NCBI GenBank assembly: GCA_029961685.1
Contig: JARWKL010000008.1
Span: forward strand, 16,959,981 to 17,023,980
DNA length: 64,000 bases
From: Aristolochia californica
Lineage: Eukaryota; Streptophyta; Magnoliopsida; Piperales; Aristolochiaceae
Direction: 5' to 3'
In this document: positions 31,332-43,300 of the stretch, in pieces
Layout: each line of letters starts with the position of its first letter
Position numbering within the stretch: position 1 is the first letter of the stretch
Notes under the pieces: generated by a model
What the model saw: the letters and a program-made list of their open reading frames with translations, nothing else
Told to the model about the DNA's origin: nothing
The model's database searches: none
Translations under genes and position numbers: made by a program

Positions 31332-31775
31332 TGTTACAAGGTGAGAGCCACCATGATCACAGGAGTAGGTGGGACCAACCATGATCACGTGAAATGGCAT
31401 GATGAGTCATCACACTAGCTGGAATCCTTCTCACATGAGTTGAAATATTTGGCAATCTTTCTTGATTAATGTAATTGATTTATCTTCCCTTGATTTGTGT
31501 AGATTTCGATAATCATGATTGATGTTATTAGGGATATTAGGGATCCTATCTTATCTATTTATATGTAATTGAAATAGTATAAATAGGGGTCTTGGTTGGA
31601 GGGTTCAATCCTCTCCACTTCTCAACTCATAAAGAATCTCATTCTATCCTAAACTATTTTTCTCTCTTTTCTGTTCTCTCCTCTCTACCCAAGCTCTCTC
31701 TCTCTCGTTTTGTTTTTTTTCTTCTCCCTCTCTCATCTTGAGTGAGGTTTCCATCGTGGGGTCCTAAATTCAACA
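31332..31775 (+). mobile_element. LTR-like segment 1 of the inner copia insertion
   Basis: 444 bp, TGTTACAAGG to TTCAACA. It has a TATAAATAG box at 31578-31586 and a CT-rich transcribed part near 31650-31735. Related to segment 2 but clearly diverged; both open with repeated ccaccatg words. It lies seven bases before segment 2 and could be a solo LTR. Confidence 0.7.
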
Positions 31776-31782
31776 TAGTATC

Positions 31783-32391
31783 TGTTATAATGTGGGACCC
31801 ACCATGGTGCACGAGATGGTGGGATCCACCATGAGGACGTGGGATGCCAAAAAGAGTCCTCACCCATGCTAGAACGAGTTAAGAAGATAAGAAGCACAAG
31901 CTAAAAGTAGTTAGAAGACCTGAAGATCAAGTGGGACCCACAAAGATACCACGAGCTGGTAATCTTATCAATGTGAGCTGGAAGATCATGTGGGACCCAC
32001 AAGGGTTAAGGCCACGAGCTAGCCTACTCCCTTATGTCCACGTTATTGAAGAAGATTTGTAGTTTAACTTATATAAGACTTCTAGTAGATTGTGTTATCT
32101 TTTCATGATAGACTTATCTTAGAGAGTTAGGGATGAAATGTAATTAGGAGATTGAAAGGTTAATTGTATAAGGACTCTATCACTTCCTCTAAAATAAATA
32201 GAGGTGTTGTAATTCAGAATTAATCAAGTCACACAACTCCTTCTTGAGTAAATCTCTCTCTCTCTTGCTTGGTGCACACCTCTCTTTTTGCACTTCTCTT
32301 CTCTGTACCCAAGAGCTTTTCTCCCCTTTTCTTCTTTTTATTTCTCTCTTATCTTGCTTAGAATATTGGAAAAGGGATCCTAAATTTAACA
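31783..32391 (+). mobile_element. 5' LTR of the inner Ty1-copia element
   Basis: 609 bp, TGTTATAATG to TTTAACA, followed directly by a degenerate primer-binding site (gtattagagcatc, 32392-32404). It has an AATAAATAG box near 32193 and a CT-rich stretch downstream. The coding relic begins about 1 kb further on in the same direction. Confidence 0.78.
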
Positions 32392-33422
32392 GTATTAGAG
32401 CATCAAATTTAGGATCCCCACGTCAAAAGAATGCTCTAAGAAGTTATGATCAAAGCTACTCATAGAAGCTCTTTGTGAAGCAAGATTGATGCTTGTGAGA
32501 TAAGTTTTTTATTCTTTTTATTATTACTTCAAGTTCTTTGTTTTTGGATAATTAGAAGAAGTTTAAGAGATGATTTTATTTCTGTCTTCATCTTATGAAA
32601 ATATTGAGATTTAGGCATCTCGGATTAGAAGAAGTTTACCATGGCAATTTTGTCGGATTGCAAGTTTTTGGCTGAAATTCGGTCGGTTTATGTTGATATT
32701 TTCTAAATAAAAGTTAGAATTTTTTTGGAAAAATATTTCCTAATGAAGAAAATTATCTTCAGCCTATTATGAGTGGATTTTTATCCACTGGATTTCAGAA
32801 ATCTAATTACATACCTTCCATGCTAAGCTTCTCCATTAACCGAGTTGTTTGAAAAACTCTACTTGGTTTTGTGATATTTTGGAGAATTTTTTGAGAGCCA
32901 AGAATTGGTTGATTGTTCTTGGAAAATCAAGAATAGAATATTCTGTTTTAAATAAAAATAATCAAGCACAAATTAAGAAAGGAAGTGGTCCTTTGAAAGT
33001 TTGGTAGACTCAATCCATGAAGAAAGGTTCTTGTTTTTTAATATCTCACAATATCTTCTTGATTAGGCCTGATTTTATTTGATTTTTGATCAATTATATA
33101 TTCCCTAATTCATGAGGAACTGAATATATATACTGGTTTATCTCAAGCTGGAGTCAAATATATTTTTGGAATGATCTTGGAAAAATCTAATTCGGAATTG
33201 TTAGCTTACCTTACTTGATGTCATGCTTATTGATTAATTTTTGCTATTCTTTACAAGGAAGACTAGAGAATTAATTATAGAAAATTTTGGCCAGAAAATT
33301 GACTGGCCCAAGAGGGTTCCCTCTTTGTCTAAAGACTTGATAAAGCTTGGGATCTCCTCCTTTCTACCCGAGCTAGCCTTGGCCGCACTTGAATCTCCAA
33401 GCTTACTTAGGCTACTTCAAAT
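32392..33422 (+). other. Leader of the inner copia element
   Basis: About 1 kb, AT-rich, no recognised protein. The short open frame at 33241-33426 has no match I know. Long untranslated leaders are common in this position. Confidence 0.5.
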
Positions 33423-34300
33423 TTGAGTACACTATTACCCTTGGATGGCCTCTTATGTCTGAAGAATACATGGGGTGACAAAAATGATATTCTTAAGATT
33501 ACTACCATACCCTTGCAAGGGATATCAAATTTCTTGATCTGGTGCACATCGGTTCGACGGTTCTTTATAACAAGGGACCTACTTCGTCACCTCACCATAC
33601 TTGGGCTACCCATTGATGAAGAAGATGTTGCTTATGCTAAGTGGTTAAAAAATGACACTTTGGTAATTAATTGGCTAATCAAAAACTTGGAAGAACCTGT
33701 CTCCAACAATGATATTCATTTTGACACCACCAAACAAATTTTGGAGACATGTGCTAAGTTGTACTCTAGCTCTGACAACTTACACATGTCATATGATATT
33801 CTCCAAAGAATGTTCAACACTATACAAGGAGAAAATATACATGAGTATTTGGCTCATTTTAGAGGCCTTGTTCAAGAATGGAAGCTAGCTAAGCCAACCT
33901 CCACCAATGTCTTTGTCCAAGACAAGTAGAAGGAAGCCTTAGCCACTACCATTTCCCTAGCAAACATTAAGCCATATCTCAAAGTTGCGAAAAGTCAACC
34001 CAGCACCTCTTCTATTCCCACCTTTGATGATTTATGTACCACATTACTCTGCATTTCAGACTCTTCTTCTCCTTATCCTACTAAAGTATCGTCCACTTTG
34101 TACTCCGAGCATAGGAGAACATCAACCGACTGCAACCAAGGCTGTGGAAGAAAATTACAGAGGAGGATGAAGAAGAGGTGGAAGGAATGGTTTTGTTAGA
34201 ATAGACGGAAGGGAATGCACCCATTGTGAGAAAGATGGCCACACTATAGATCAGTGTTTTAAAATCCATGGCAAATCGGATTGGGTTAAGGCTAATCAAG
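33423..34300 (+). pseudogene. Inner copia gag with zinc knuckle
   Basis: The 168-codon frame at 33423-33929 has the plant copia gag pattern: NFLIWCTSVRRFFITRDL near the start, WLIKNLEEPV in the middle, and QRMFNTIQGENIHEYLAHFR towards the end. After a stop at 33927 the reading continues in shifted frames to a well-kept CCHC knuckle, CTHCEKDGHTIDQC, at 34216-34257. Gag packages the RNA. The DSG protease active site that normally follows is not seen; similarity restarts in the protease C-terminal part (FTIADGSETKVLGKGS, from about 34330). Confidence 0.85.
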
Positions 34301-34319
34301 CCTCAATAAGTCATACAAA

Positions 34320-35760
34320 GGAGGACCATTTACCATAGCTGACGGCTCCGAAACTAAAGTTCTGGGGAAAGGATCCACATCTGTTACACCATCAATTCCG
34401 CTTATATATATTATTTTTGTTCCTAATTTTCCCTTGAATCTTTTATCTGTTAGTCAGCTAACATAAAATTTTAATTGCTCAATTACCATCTCACTCGCTT
34501 CTTGTGTGTTTTAGAATCTTACAATGAAGCAAGTGATTGGAGGAGGCCATGAACATGGGGGACTCTACCACCTGGACGTGCCTCAAATAAATGCCATCTC
34601 AATCAAGGAAACTAAGACAATTCTATGGCACGATAAATTGGGACATCCATCCACACAATCTCTTCATCGTCTTTTTCCTACCTTTAAGGATATGTCAAAT
34701 TTAAATTGTGAAGTGTGTCAACTAAGCAAACATCAGAGGACCACATACTCACCTCGTCCATAACTTAAAAGTATTTCTCCTTTTTTCGTTGATCCACACA
34801 GATGTATGGGGACCCTTGAATATCTCAAACATTTCCTAAGTCAAGTACTTTATTACATTTATTGACGATTGTACTCGTACCACATGACTATTTCTTTTTA
34901 AAGAGCGATCTAAAATACCCTCAATTTTTAATCCCTTTCATGCTATGGTTGTCACTCAATTTGGTAAAAGAATCAAAGTACTTAGGTCTGATAATGCCAA
35001 AGAGCACTTTCAAAGATCTTGACTATTTTTGTAAAGAGAATGACATTATCCATCAAGCATCTTGTGTCTACACCTCCCAACAGAATGGTGTACCAGAATG
35101 GAAGAACCGTCACCTTCTGGAGGTAGCTCACTACTTATTGTATACCATGAAAGTCCCATACTTTTATTGGCCCCATGCCATCCTTACTACATGATTTCTT
35201 ATAAATAGGCTCCCTCTTCCATTCTTGTTCATAAATCCCCATATTCCTTATTGTTTCCACACGGTAATCCCTTTTCACTTCCCTCAAAAGTCTTTGGTTG
35301 TACATGCTTTGTTCATATTAACTCTCCAAAACATAGTAAACCTGATCCAAAATCTGTCAAGTGTATCTTCTTAGGATACTCTCGCATGAAGAAGGGTAAT
35401 ATTTGCTACAATCCCACTCTCTAAAGGTTACTTTTGTCTATGGATGTAAATGTTTTTGAAGACTCTTTATACTACTCTGACATTGTTCCTCCAGGTCTCT
35501 CTTCTATACTAGCTTCTCCTCGACCGGTTGTGCTCCGTGCTATGAAAATTGTTGAACTACCTGAAGAGCTGGTTGACACCACTCCTGCAGAGTTTGTGGA
35601 TCCCATCAAGTTAAGTCCATCTTCTCCTGTTCCTTTTGGACCACAATATGATACTCGACCTATTGCCTTAAGAAAAGAACCCAGAACTTGCACTAGGCCC
35701 TCTACTTCTCACCACATATCCAATTTTTTGTCTCACCATCGTTTATCCTCTTAATGTTGT
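34320..35760 (+). pseudogene. Inner copia protease end, integrase and linker
   Basis: The protease tail (SIPL...FVPNFPLNLLSVSQLT) precedes an open frame (34524-34763) with GGLYHLDVP, a GAG-pre-integrase LWHDKLGHPS and the CEVCQLSKHQR zinc-finger end. The integrase core follows in pieces: DVWGP (about 34802), FIDDCTRT (about 34859), LRSDNAKEHF (about 34987) and QQNGVPEWKNRHLLEVA (about 35080), so all three acidic positions can be placed. The C-terminal part has LPSKVFGCTCFVH. The frame 35434-35754 is the low-complexity INT-RT linker (proline- and serine-rich). Multiple stops; inactive. Confidence 0.85.
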
Positions 35761-35799
35761 CAAATTTTTACATCTATCTCCTTCATCTCAGTCCCACGG

Positions 35800-36530
35800 T
35801 CCTATCAGAAGGCTCTGAAACATCTAGGGTGGAAGACAATGGATGAAGAAATGCAGGCACTCTATGAGAATCAGACATGGGCTCTAGCTCCTCTTCCATT
35901 AGATTAAAAACCTATCAGCACAATCCAGATGGATCAGTTGCTCGCCTTAAGTTCTACTTAATTTCTAAAGGCTATACGTAGTGTTATGGGATCGGTTATG
36001 AGGAAACATTCTCTCTGGTAGCCAAATTGAACTTGGTACAAATTTTATTATCGCTTGCTACTAATTCTTCTTGGCCGGTCTATCAAGTAGATGTGAAAAA
36101 ATCTTTTCTCAATGGGGATATAAAGGAAGAAATTTATATGCAATAACCACTTGGATTTGTGGTTGAGGGGGAGTTGGCATGTCGATTGAATAAATCCCTT
36201 TATGATCTAGAATAGTCTCCTCGTGCATGGTTTGATAAATTTAGCCAACCACTTATACGGGCCGAATTTCATAGATATTTCATATATCACTTTGTATTTC
36301 TTAAAGACACACCTAAAGGCAAAGTGATTTTGAACTATATATGTTGATGATATTATCTTAACCGGTAGTGATCCTGAGGGCATTCAAGAAACCAAGGAAA
36401 AGATATATGAAGAATCCAAGACTAAAAATCTTGGACTACTTAAGTACTTTCTGGGCATTGAAGTACTACAGTCCAAACATGGGATTATACTATCTCCAAG
36501 GAAGTATGTCCTTGATCTACTGGAGGAGAG
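35800..36530 (+). pseudogene. Inner copia reverse transcriptase, 3' truncated
   Basis: It starts with MDEEMQALYENQTWALAPLP, passes through heavily broken RT core sequence, and reaches the catalytic YVDD at 36340-36351 followed by IILTGSD, LLKYFLGIEV and SPRKYVLDLLEE. Similarity ends at about 36530, with the RNase H and 3' LTR missing. Beyond this point the sequence belongs to the outer minus-strand element. Confidence 0.87.
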
Positions 36531-36951
36531 ATGCGTGATGGGGTGTGGACCAGAAATAGTAGACTGATCAGTAGACAGCAGAATCACCGGGCTGAGATTA
36601 CCGTTCAGTTGGGTTATGAAGCAGTGGAAATTATGACATCAAGACAATCTACGCCTACTTGGGAGGGTTTCCAATCAGTGAGACACAACTGCAATGGAAA
36701 AATAATAACAATGATTGCAAGATGACACCAGCTCGAGCAAAAACTTTCAGGAATAAGGGAGATGCCAACTATAGAATAAATTCAACTTCTAGTATTGGAT
36801 GTATAGCCGATTTCTAACTCTGCAATCCAAGTAGGAACGACACGACACTTCAAGATGAACAAGGTCTAGAAGCTTCTAAATTGCTAGTGATCATAGATCA
36901 AAAAAGGATCACATTAACTGTGTGGGTTGACCTAGTCAACTCACAGAACGA
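36531..36951. other. Leader of the outer element, no gene
   Basis: About 420 bp between the copia truncation and the outer PBS. No protein similarity in either strand. Its position next to the PBS makes it the 5' leader of the outer element on the minus strand. Confidence 0.55.
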
Positions 36952-36963
36952 GCTCTGATACTA
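36952..36963 (-). promoter_or_regulatory. Primer-binding site of the outer element
   Basis: The minus strand reads TAGTATCAGAGC, one change from the tRNA-Met site, abutting the LTR at 36964. Confidence 0.85.
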
Positions 36964-37277
36964 TGTTGAATTTATGGAAAAGAGAAATACTTAATTGACT
37001 TGTTTTAATTAGAGTACGTGAACCCCTATTTATAATAGAGGAAACTGGTAGAGTCCAATTACAATTAAACTACCTTTGTCCCAATTACGGCCAAACTCTA
37101 ACACTTAAAGGTAAGTCATAACATAATTAAATAACTCAATATAAATAGAAGACTAACATAGCTAAAACACCTTTAAATTTAAACTCTTCTATGAGACCTC
37201 TTTCCATAATAATTTTGGTTTTGTAAGACTTCTTATTATGAAAGTCATGTAAGAGGCTTCCATATCTTCTCTTCAAA
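36964..37277 (-). mobile_element. Right (5') LTR of the outer element
   Basis: 314 bp, partner of 30152-30466, with a minus-strand TATAAATAG at 37026-37034. The last bases read cttcaaaa instead of cttcaaca. Satellite A follows. Confidence 0.87.
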
Positions 37278-37778
37278 AAATAATTTTCCAGTGTCTCCTA
37301 ACTAAAGGCACTAACAAGACCTTAGAGTTGAAAGTAATTGTCTTCCAAAAAAAATTCTTGGTAAAAACTTTTCTCCTTGAAAAGTGTTTCCAGAAAACAT
37401 GAGGCACTAATAGACGCTAGAGATATAATTTTACTAGAAATACATTTCCAAAGTTTCCTAAAAAGGCACTAATAAGGCCATAATGATGTAAAAACTTAGT
37501 TGTTTCAGAAAAAAACTTACCTTGCACTAAAATTTTCCAAGTAAGAAATTTCATCAAGAAAAGTGATTCTTGGAAACATGAGGCACTAATGGTCCCTGGA
37601 CATGTATTTTTACTAGAAATATTTTTCCAAATTTTTTTGAAAAAAGGCATTAACAAGGCCTTATAGTAGTCAAATGTAATTTTTTTTTCTTGAAAAATTG
37701 AAATACCACAAAATTTTCTATGTAAGAATTTTCAGCTTGAAAATTGTTCCACGGAACTATGAGACACTAATAGTCGGT
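37278..37778. repeat. Satellite A, about three monomers
   Basis: It includes the distinctive ggccataatgatgtaaaaac variant (37480) of the higher-order repeat seen right of 40361. The array is cut at about 37778, within the cactaatagtc block. Confidence 0.93.
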
Positions 37779-37937
37779 CCATAAGAGCAAGGAAGACCCA
37801 CACATCCAAGAGATGTGGAAGATGGGCTCATGGCCCATAGATCAAGTCCATAACTTCTTCTTCCTCCTATTTTCTCTCTATGAGTCCCTTTCTCTTTTTG
37901 TCCATGAGCTAAATCCATGGAGTCCTGAAAATCAATA
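37779..37937 (+). mobile_element. 5' LTR, truncated
   Basis: 159 bp matching the last two thirds of the 3' LTR. It ends gaaaatcaata where the other copy ends gaaaatcaaca. Confidence 0.85.
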
Positions 37938-37949
37938 TGGTATCAGAGC
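37938..37949 (+). promoter_or_regulatory. Primer-binding site
   Basis: TGGTATCAGAGC, directly following the 5' LTR; perfect tRNA-Met complement. Confidence 0.93.
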
Positions 37950-40115
37950 ATTGATTTTCAGGACTCGTAGCTATGGTTCCAAAAATTCCTTTTCTATCTC
38001 TTTGTCTTGTGTCCTTGTGTTTTGCTTATTCTCTCCCCTAGTGAAACCCATATTTTTTCTCTTTTCTTTGCTCATATTGCTACTTTGATTGATTATTCTT
38101 TATTATATAGATTATTCTTCATCCTAGTATTTTCTCGCTAGTTGAAAGATTTCCATTGCCAGCCAGATTTTTTTTTTGGTTCTATTTAGGAAGCAAGGAA
38201 GATGACTTTACTGATTTCGGAAAGTTCCTTTGCTGATTGATTTTTTGTCCGTTGCTTCTCCGAAGATGCCGTGATTACCATCTGAAGTCTTGGTGGTTCT
38301 CAAGTTTTTCATAACTGTTTGAAAGCCAGCATCGCGGGAGAAGATGACTCTGCTCCCGAGACTACGAGAAAATCCCATTGCTGTTGTCCATCCCATGTTG
38401 GAGAAGATCGTAAATTGATCTTATTCTTTGTTTTCCATTCAATTATCCAGCTAGATCAAATTATCCTGGCATTATGGTTTATTTCTATTTGGTTGCTGCT
38501 GGATCTTTGGTTCTCTGATCCTGCCTCATATGTCTACTACTTTCTGGAGATAGAATTGTATCATCTCTACTGTCAGACTAATTCAGAAGTTATTCAGATG
38601 TCGTATTGCTCTCTCATTCAGCCTGGTCGTTGGATTCATTCCAAGTTAATCTTGTGAGTTATCTGGCCGTATTGATCATCCTCAATCAAGGATCTAACAA
38701 GTTATACGCTAAAGAAGTTTATCTTGGAAAGGCATCTCCACTGGCATATTTTTTTCAAAACAAGTGATTTCTTTCTTGTTTGGAAATTTTTTTTTCCGTT
38801 TGGATTGATCAGTAGTTCTAGCATTGTCTACTAATTTTCTGAATCTAACAGCAACGAAGACATTTTTTTCGGACATAATCTTGCTGACAATCTGGTCGTA
38901 TCTACTTCTGCTCCCGTTATCTGCCGTCAATCTAGAAATTTGATCTTGGTTTGATCTTGCAGCTGGTTTTTGAAAATTTGGAAATTCTTCATTGGCGTTT
39001 TTCCTTTCTCCGACTGCTACTACAAGATCTCCTACCATGATTGTCTTTGGTTTTCCAATCTATTTGGAAGCAGGCAGGAAGATGAAGGTATTTTTGTATT
39101 TTATTCACCAAGTTAGGTAGATTGATTTTAATCTAGCGTTGGTTTTGCCAACCCTAACCAGACCTTGCCGGGCAACCTACCGACCCGCCCGACTCATTCT
39201 ATTCCCTCGGGTTAACCTAGTGGGTTGGGTCAACCGAGTCAACTCTGTCCAAGTCAACTCTGTCCTGGTTAGCCTGACTCGCTTTAGTTATTTTTTTACC
39301 TCGATATACATGTCTAGGTCCCAAGTTTTATACCTATTCTTCTACAACTAGGACATATTGATCTACTATTTGACTCAACGCAATTTGGTACTTTTTCCAG
39401 CTGAATTATTATTTTGAGGCACAACATATTTGTTGGTCAACTTATTGCATTGGATTATTTCATGGGTCATTTTACAAAGTTTATTATTTTGATACGTGTT
39501 ATGTGTATTGGAAGATGGTCATGTTATATGGACTCAGGCCCATTTCAGCTGCTGCTATTGTGTCTTTTTGGATGAGACATTATTATTGAAGAAGAGGTGG
39601 CCTCGATATCCTTTCTCCTACCATCCTTTATTTGACTCTCACATATCTTTGGGCCAACCTTTTGAATGTTGCTTCGGATGGGAGTTTAAGTCCATTTATA
39701 CATACATATGGGTGTTTTAATTCCATTGAGACTTTTTCATATAGATACCGGGGGGTTTTTTATTGCCATCTTCTAAATGACAGGCTTTACCCACTTATCA
39801 CCCATTTCGACCTATGAGACTCGGTGTGTGGGTTGGGACACCGTGATGGAGGAGAGTATTACTACATATATGTTACCCCTCTTAATTGGCATTTATTACT
39901 CCCATCACTTGAGAGTCGTTGTCCCGTGGAGGGACACGGTGATGGAGTTTTATTACACTTCTGAGTATTGCGTCCCACTACCTATAAAAGATAGGAGTGT
40001 GCCCTACATCCAACATGGGTTATGACTAGACTATGGAGCAATGTTGTACGGCTTGGAGTGATTTTAATCTCACTTATCTTATGCCAACTGGGCCTCATGG
40101 AAGAGACCACTAGCA
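37950..40115. other. Interior without recognised genes
   Basis: It opens with a T-rich leader. Open frames of 60-112 codons exist (for example plus 38319-38657, minus 38709-39038), but none shows a domain I know or an obvious coding pattern. There is a CCCGCC-type GC-rich patch near 39160-39190 and a gagggacacggtgatgg / gggacaccgtgatgg pair near 39840 and 39930. No tRNA or other RNA gene was seen. Confidence 0.5.
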
Positions 40116-40125
40116 TGAGGGGGTT
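40116..40125 (+). promoter_or_regulatory. Polypurine-like tract before the 3' LTR
   Basis: tgagggggtt just upstream of the LTR start. Short but in the right place. Confidence 0.55.
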
Positions 40126-40360
40126 TGTTGGAAGATGGGCCCAAACCCACACGACCTAGGAAGGCTGACAAATCCATGTGTGTTGGAAGATGGGCCCAAG
40201 CCCATAAGACCAAGGAAGACCCACACATCCAAGAGATGTGGAAGATGGGCTCAAGGCCCATATATCAAGTCCATAACCTTTTTTTCCTCTTGTTTTCTCT
40301 CAATGAGTCCATTTCTCTTTTTCTCTATGAGCTAAATCCGTGGAGTCCTGAAAATCAACA
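40126..40360 (+). mobile_element. 3' LTR, 235 bp
   Basis: TGTTGGAAG to TCAACA. The opening tgttggaagatgggcccaa is present twice (40126 and about 40180), an internal duplication. The 3878 relative has a single copy. Confidence 0.87.
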
Positions 40361-43300
40361 ATATTTGCATAAATTAATTTGTTTCAGCAAAAAGTGTTTT
40401 ACCAAAAATGATTCCTAGAATGAATTTTCAAGTTGAAAGTGTGTCCAGAAAACATCAGGCACTAATGGTCATTGGAGATGTATTTTTACTAGAAATACTT
40501 TTCCAACGTTTCTTGAAAAAATATCACTAACAAAACCTTCTAGTTATAGAAAGTAATTTGTTTTGGCAAAGTTTTCCTAGAAAGAATTTTCTGCCTAAAA
40601 TGTGTTTTCTAGGAAACATGAGGCACTAATGGTCCATGGAGACGTATTTTTACTAAAAATATTTTCTTAGCGTTTCCTAAATCAATGCTTTAACAAGGTC
40701 ATATAGTTGTAGAACGTAATTTGTTTCAACAAAAAATTTCGAGTAAGAATTTTCAACTTCAAAAGTCTTTCTAGGAAACATGAGGTACTAATTGTCCTTG
40801 GAGATTTATTTTTATAAGAAATACATTTCTATCTTGTCCAAAAAATGCACTAAGAAGACCTTATAGTTATAGAAAGTAATTTGTATCATAAAAAAATCCT
40901 AACCACAAAATTTCCCTGCTTAGAATTTTCAACATGAAATTTTTTTCTAGGAAACATGAGGTAGTAACCCAAGGTTCATATTTTTACTAGAAATACTTTT
41001 TCCAATGTTTACAAAAAAAATGCACTAACAAGGCTTTATAATTGTCGAAAGTAATTTGCTTTAGAAAAAAATTGCTTTACCACAATAGTTTCTTGGTACG
41101 AATTTTCAGCTAGAAATTTTTTTTCCAGGAAACATGAGGCACTAATGGTCCATCACGATGTATTTTTACTAAAAATATTTTCCAAACATTCCCTAAAAAA
41201 ATGCACTAACTAGTCCTTGTGGTTGTAGAAATTATTTTAGCACAAATTGCCAAACCAAGAAATTTTCTTGGTAACAATTGTTAGCTTAAAAAGTGTTTCC
41301 TGGAAACATAAGGCACTAATCATCCTTTGCGACGTATTTTTACTAGAAATACCTTTCCAATGTCTCCTAAATAAAGACACTAACTAGACCTTTGAGTTAT
41401 AGAAAGTAATTTATTTCAACAAAAATTGTCTTACAACAAAATTTTCCAGGTAAGAATTTTCAGCTTAAATAGTGTTTCCAGGAAACATGATGTACTAATG
41501 GACCCTGGAGAAGTAGTTTTACTAGAAATACAATTAAAATTTTCCTAAAAAACGTTATAACAAGGCCTTGATGATATATAAAGTTATTTGTTTTAGAAAA
41601 AAATTCCTTACACCAAAATTTTCCTGGTAAGAATTTTTGACAAGAAAGTGATTTTCTTGAAACATAAGGCACTACTGGTCCCTGGACATGTACTTTTACA
41701 AGAAATACTTTTCCAATGTTTCCTGAAAAAAAGGCATTAACAAAGCTATATAGTTGTAAAATGTAATTTTTTCAACAAAAATATATTTATTAAAAAATTT
41801 TCCTAGTTAGAATTTTTAGCTTAAAAAGTGTTTAATGGAAATATGAGGCAATGATGGTCCATGTTGACGTATTTTTAGTAGAAATATATTTCCAATGTTT
41901 CCTAAGAAAATACACTAACAAGGCCTTATTGTTGCAGAAAGCAATTTCTTTCGGTAAAAATATCTTTACAAAAAAAGATTCTTGGTAAGAATTTTCAATT
42001 AGGAAAGTGTTTCCAAAAAAAATGAGGCACTAATGGTCCTTGGTGACGTATTTTTACATGTAATACATTTCCAATGTTTCCTGAAAATAAAATCAATGAC
42101 AAAACTTTATATTTGTAGAAAATAATTTGTTTCAGTAAAGTTTTCCATTTAATATTTTTTTGCCTGAAAAATGTTTTCCAGGAAACATGAGGCACTAATG
42201 GTCCATGGAGCCATATTTTTACTAGAAGTACTTGTCCAACATTTTTTGAAAAAATGCACTGACAAGGTCATATAGTTGAAAAAAGAAATTTGTTTAAGTA
42301 AAATTTTTCTAGTAAGAATTTTCTACCTCAAAAGTGTTTCCAGGAAACACGAGGAACTAATGATCCCTGGAGAGGTATCTTTACTAGAAATACTTTAACA
42401 ACATTTCCAAAAAAATTCCCTAACTAGGCCTTGTAGTTGTAGAAAGTAATTTGTTTCATAAAAAATATTCTTACCACAAAATTTCCCTGGTAAGAATTTT
42501 CAACATGAAAAATGTTTCTACGAAACATGAGGCAGTAATGGTCCCAAGGGTCATATTTTTACTTAAAATACTTTTCAAACATTTATAAAAAAAAATGTAG
42601 TAACAAAGCCTGATAGTTGTAGAAAGTAATTTGTTTTAACAAAAAATGTTTTAACATTATAGTTTCCTGGTAATGATTTTCAACTAAAAAACGTTTTTCT
42701 AGGAACCATGAAGCACTAGTGGTCCCTCATGATGTATTTTTACTAAAAAAAACTTTCAAACATTTCCTTAAAAAAATGAACTAACAAGGCCTTGTGGTTG
42801 TTGTAGAAAGTAATTTATTTTTTGCAAAAATTTCCTTACCTCAAAATTTTCCTGGTAAGAATTTTTGGCTAGAAAAGTGCTTCTAGGAAATATGAGGCAC
42901 TAATGGTCCCTAGAGATGTAATTTTACCATAAATACTTTTCCAACATTCCAGAAAAAAAAAGTACTAACAAGGCCTAGTAGTTGTTAAAAGTATTTTGTT
43001 TTAGCAAATATTGCCTCACTTCAAAAGTTTGTTGGGTAAAAATTTTCAACTTGAATAGTGTTTATAGGAAACATGAGGCAATAATGGACCCTAGAGACAT
43101 ATTTTTACTAGAAATACATTTCCAAAGTTTCCTAAAAAAGGCTGTAACCTGGCCGTAATGTTGTAAAAAGTTATTCGTTTCAGAAAAATACCTTACGCAA
43201 AAGTTTTCCTAGAAATATTATTCAACAAGAAAAGTTATTCCATGAAACTTGAGGCACTAAGGGTCCCTAGACACATATTTTTATTAGAAATTCTTTTCTA

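Larger units (their letters stand above)
30152..37277 (-). mobile_element. Second copy of the non-coding LTR family, with nested copia
   Basis: LTRs at 30152-30466 and 36964-37277 are in direct orientation, both starting TGTTGAATTTATGG, and the PBS next to the right LTR gives minus orientation. Interior sequence left of 31331 matches the interior of the element at 10966-12824 (for example ctccccctttcttgc, taaaatacctctttcttgta, gggaggtaa.ggcagtgatcc). A plus-strand copia element fills 31332 to about 36530. The host element's own part is therefore about 1.9 kb, like its relative. No clear target duplication can be read, but satellite A is nearly in phase across it. Confidence 0.85.
37779..40360 (+). 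mobile_element. Short LTR element without coding domains (2.6 kb)
   Basis: LTR copies at both ends, a PBS after the left one and a purine tract before the right one. The left LTR is truncated at its 5' side, so no target duplication remains. I recognise no gag, protease, integrase or RT in either strand of the 2.2-kb interior. Such elements (LARD-like) need enzymes from another element. An LTR fragment of the same family lies at 3878-4076. Confidence 0.82.

Noticed and set aside
30152..37277. A single autonomous copia element with its own LTRs at 30152 and 36964.
   Set aside because: The PBS and LTR orientation are minus while all copia domains are plus, and interior sequence outside 31332-36530 matches a non-coding family. 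It is a nested pair.
38319..39038. Frames of 109-112 codons on both strands in the 37779-40360 element as new genes.
   Set aside because: No domain, no partner or conserved copy in the window, and overlapping candidates on both strands; not supportable as genes from this sequence alone.
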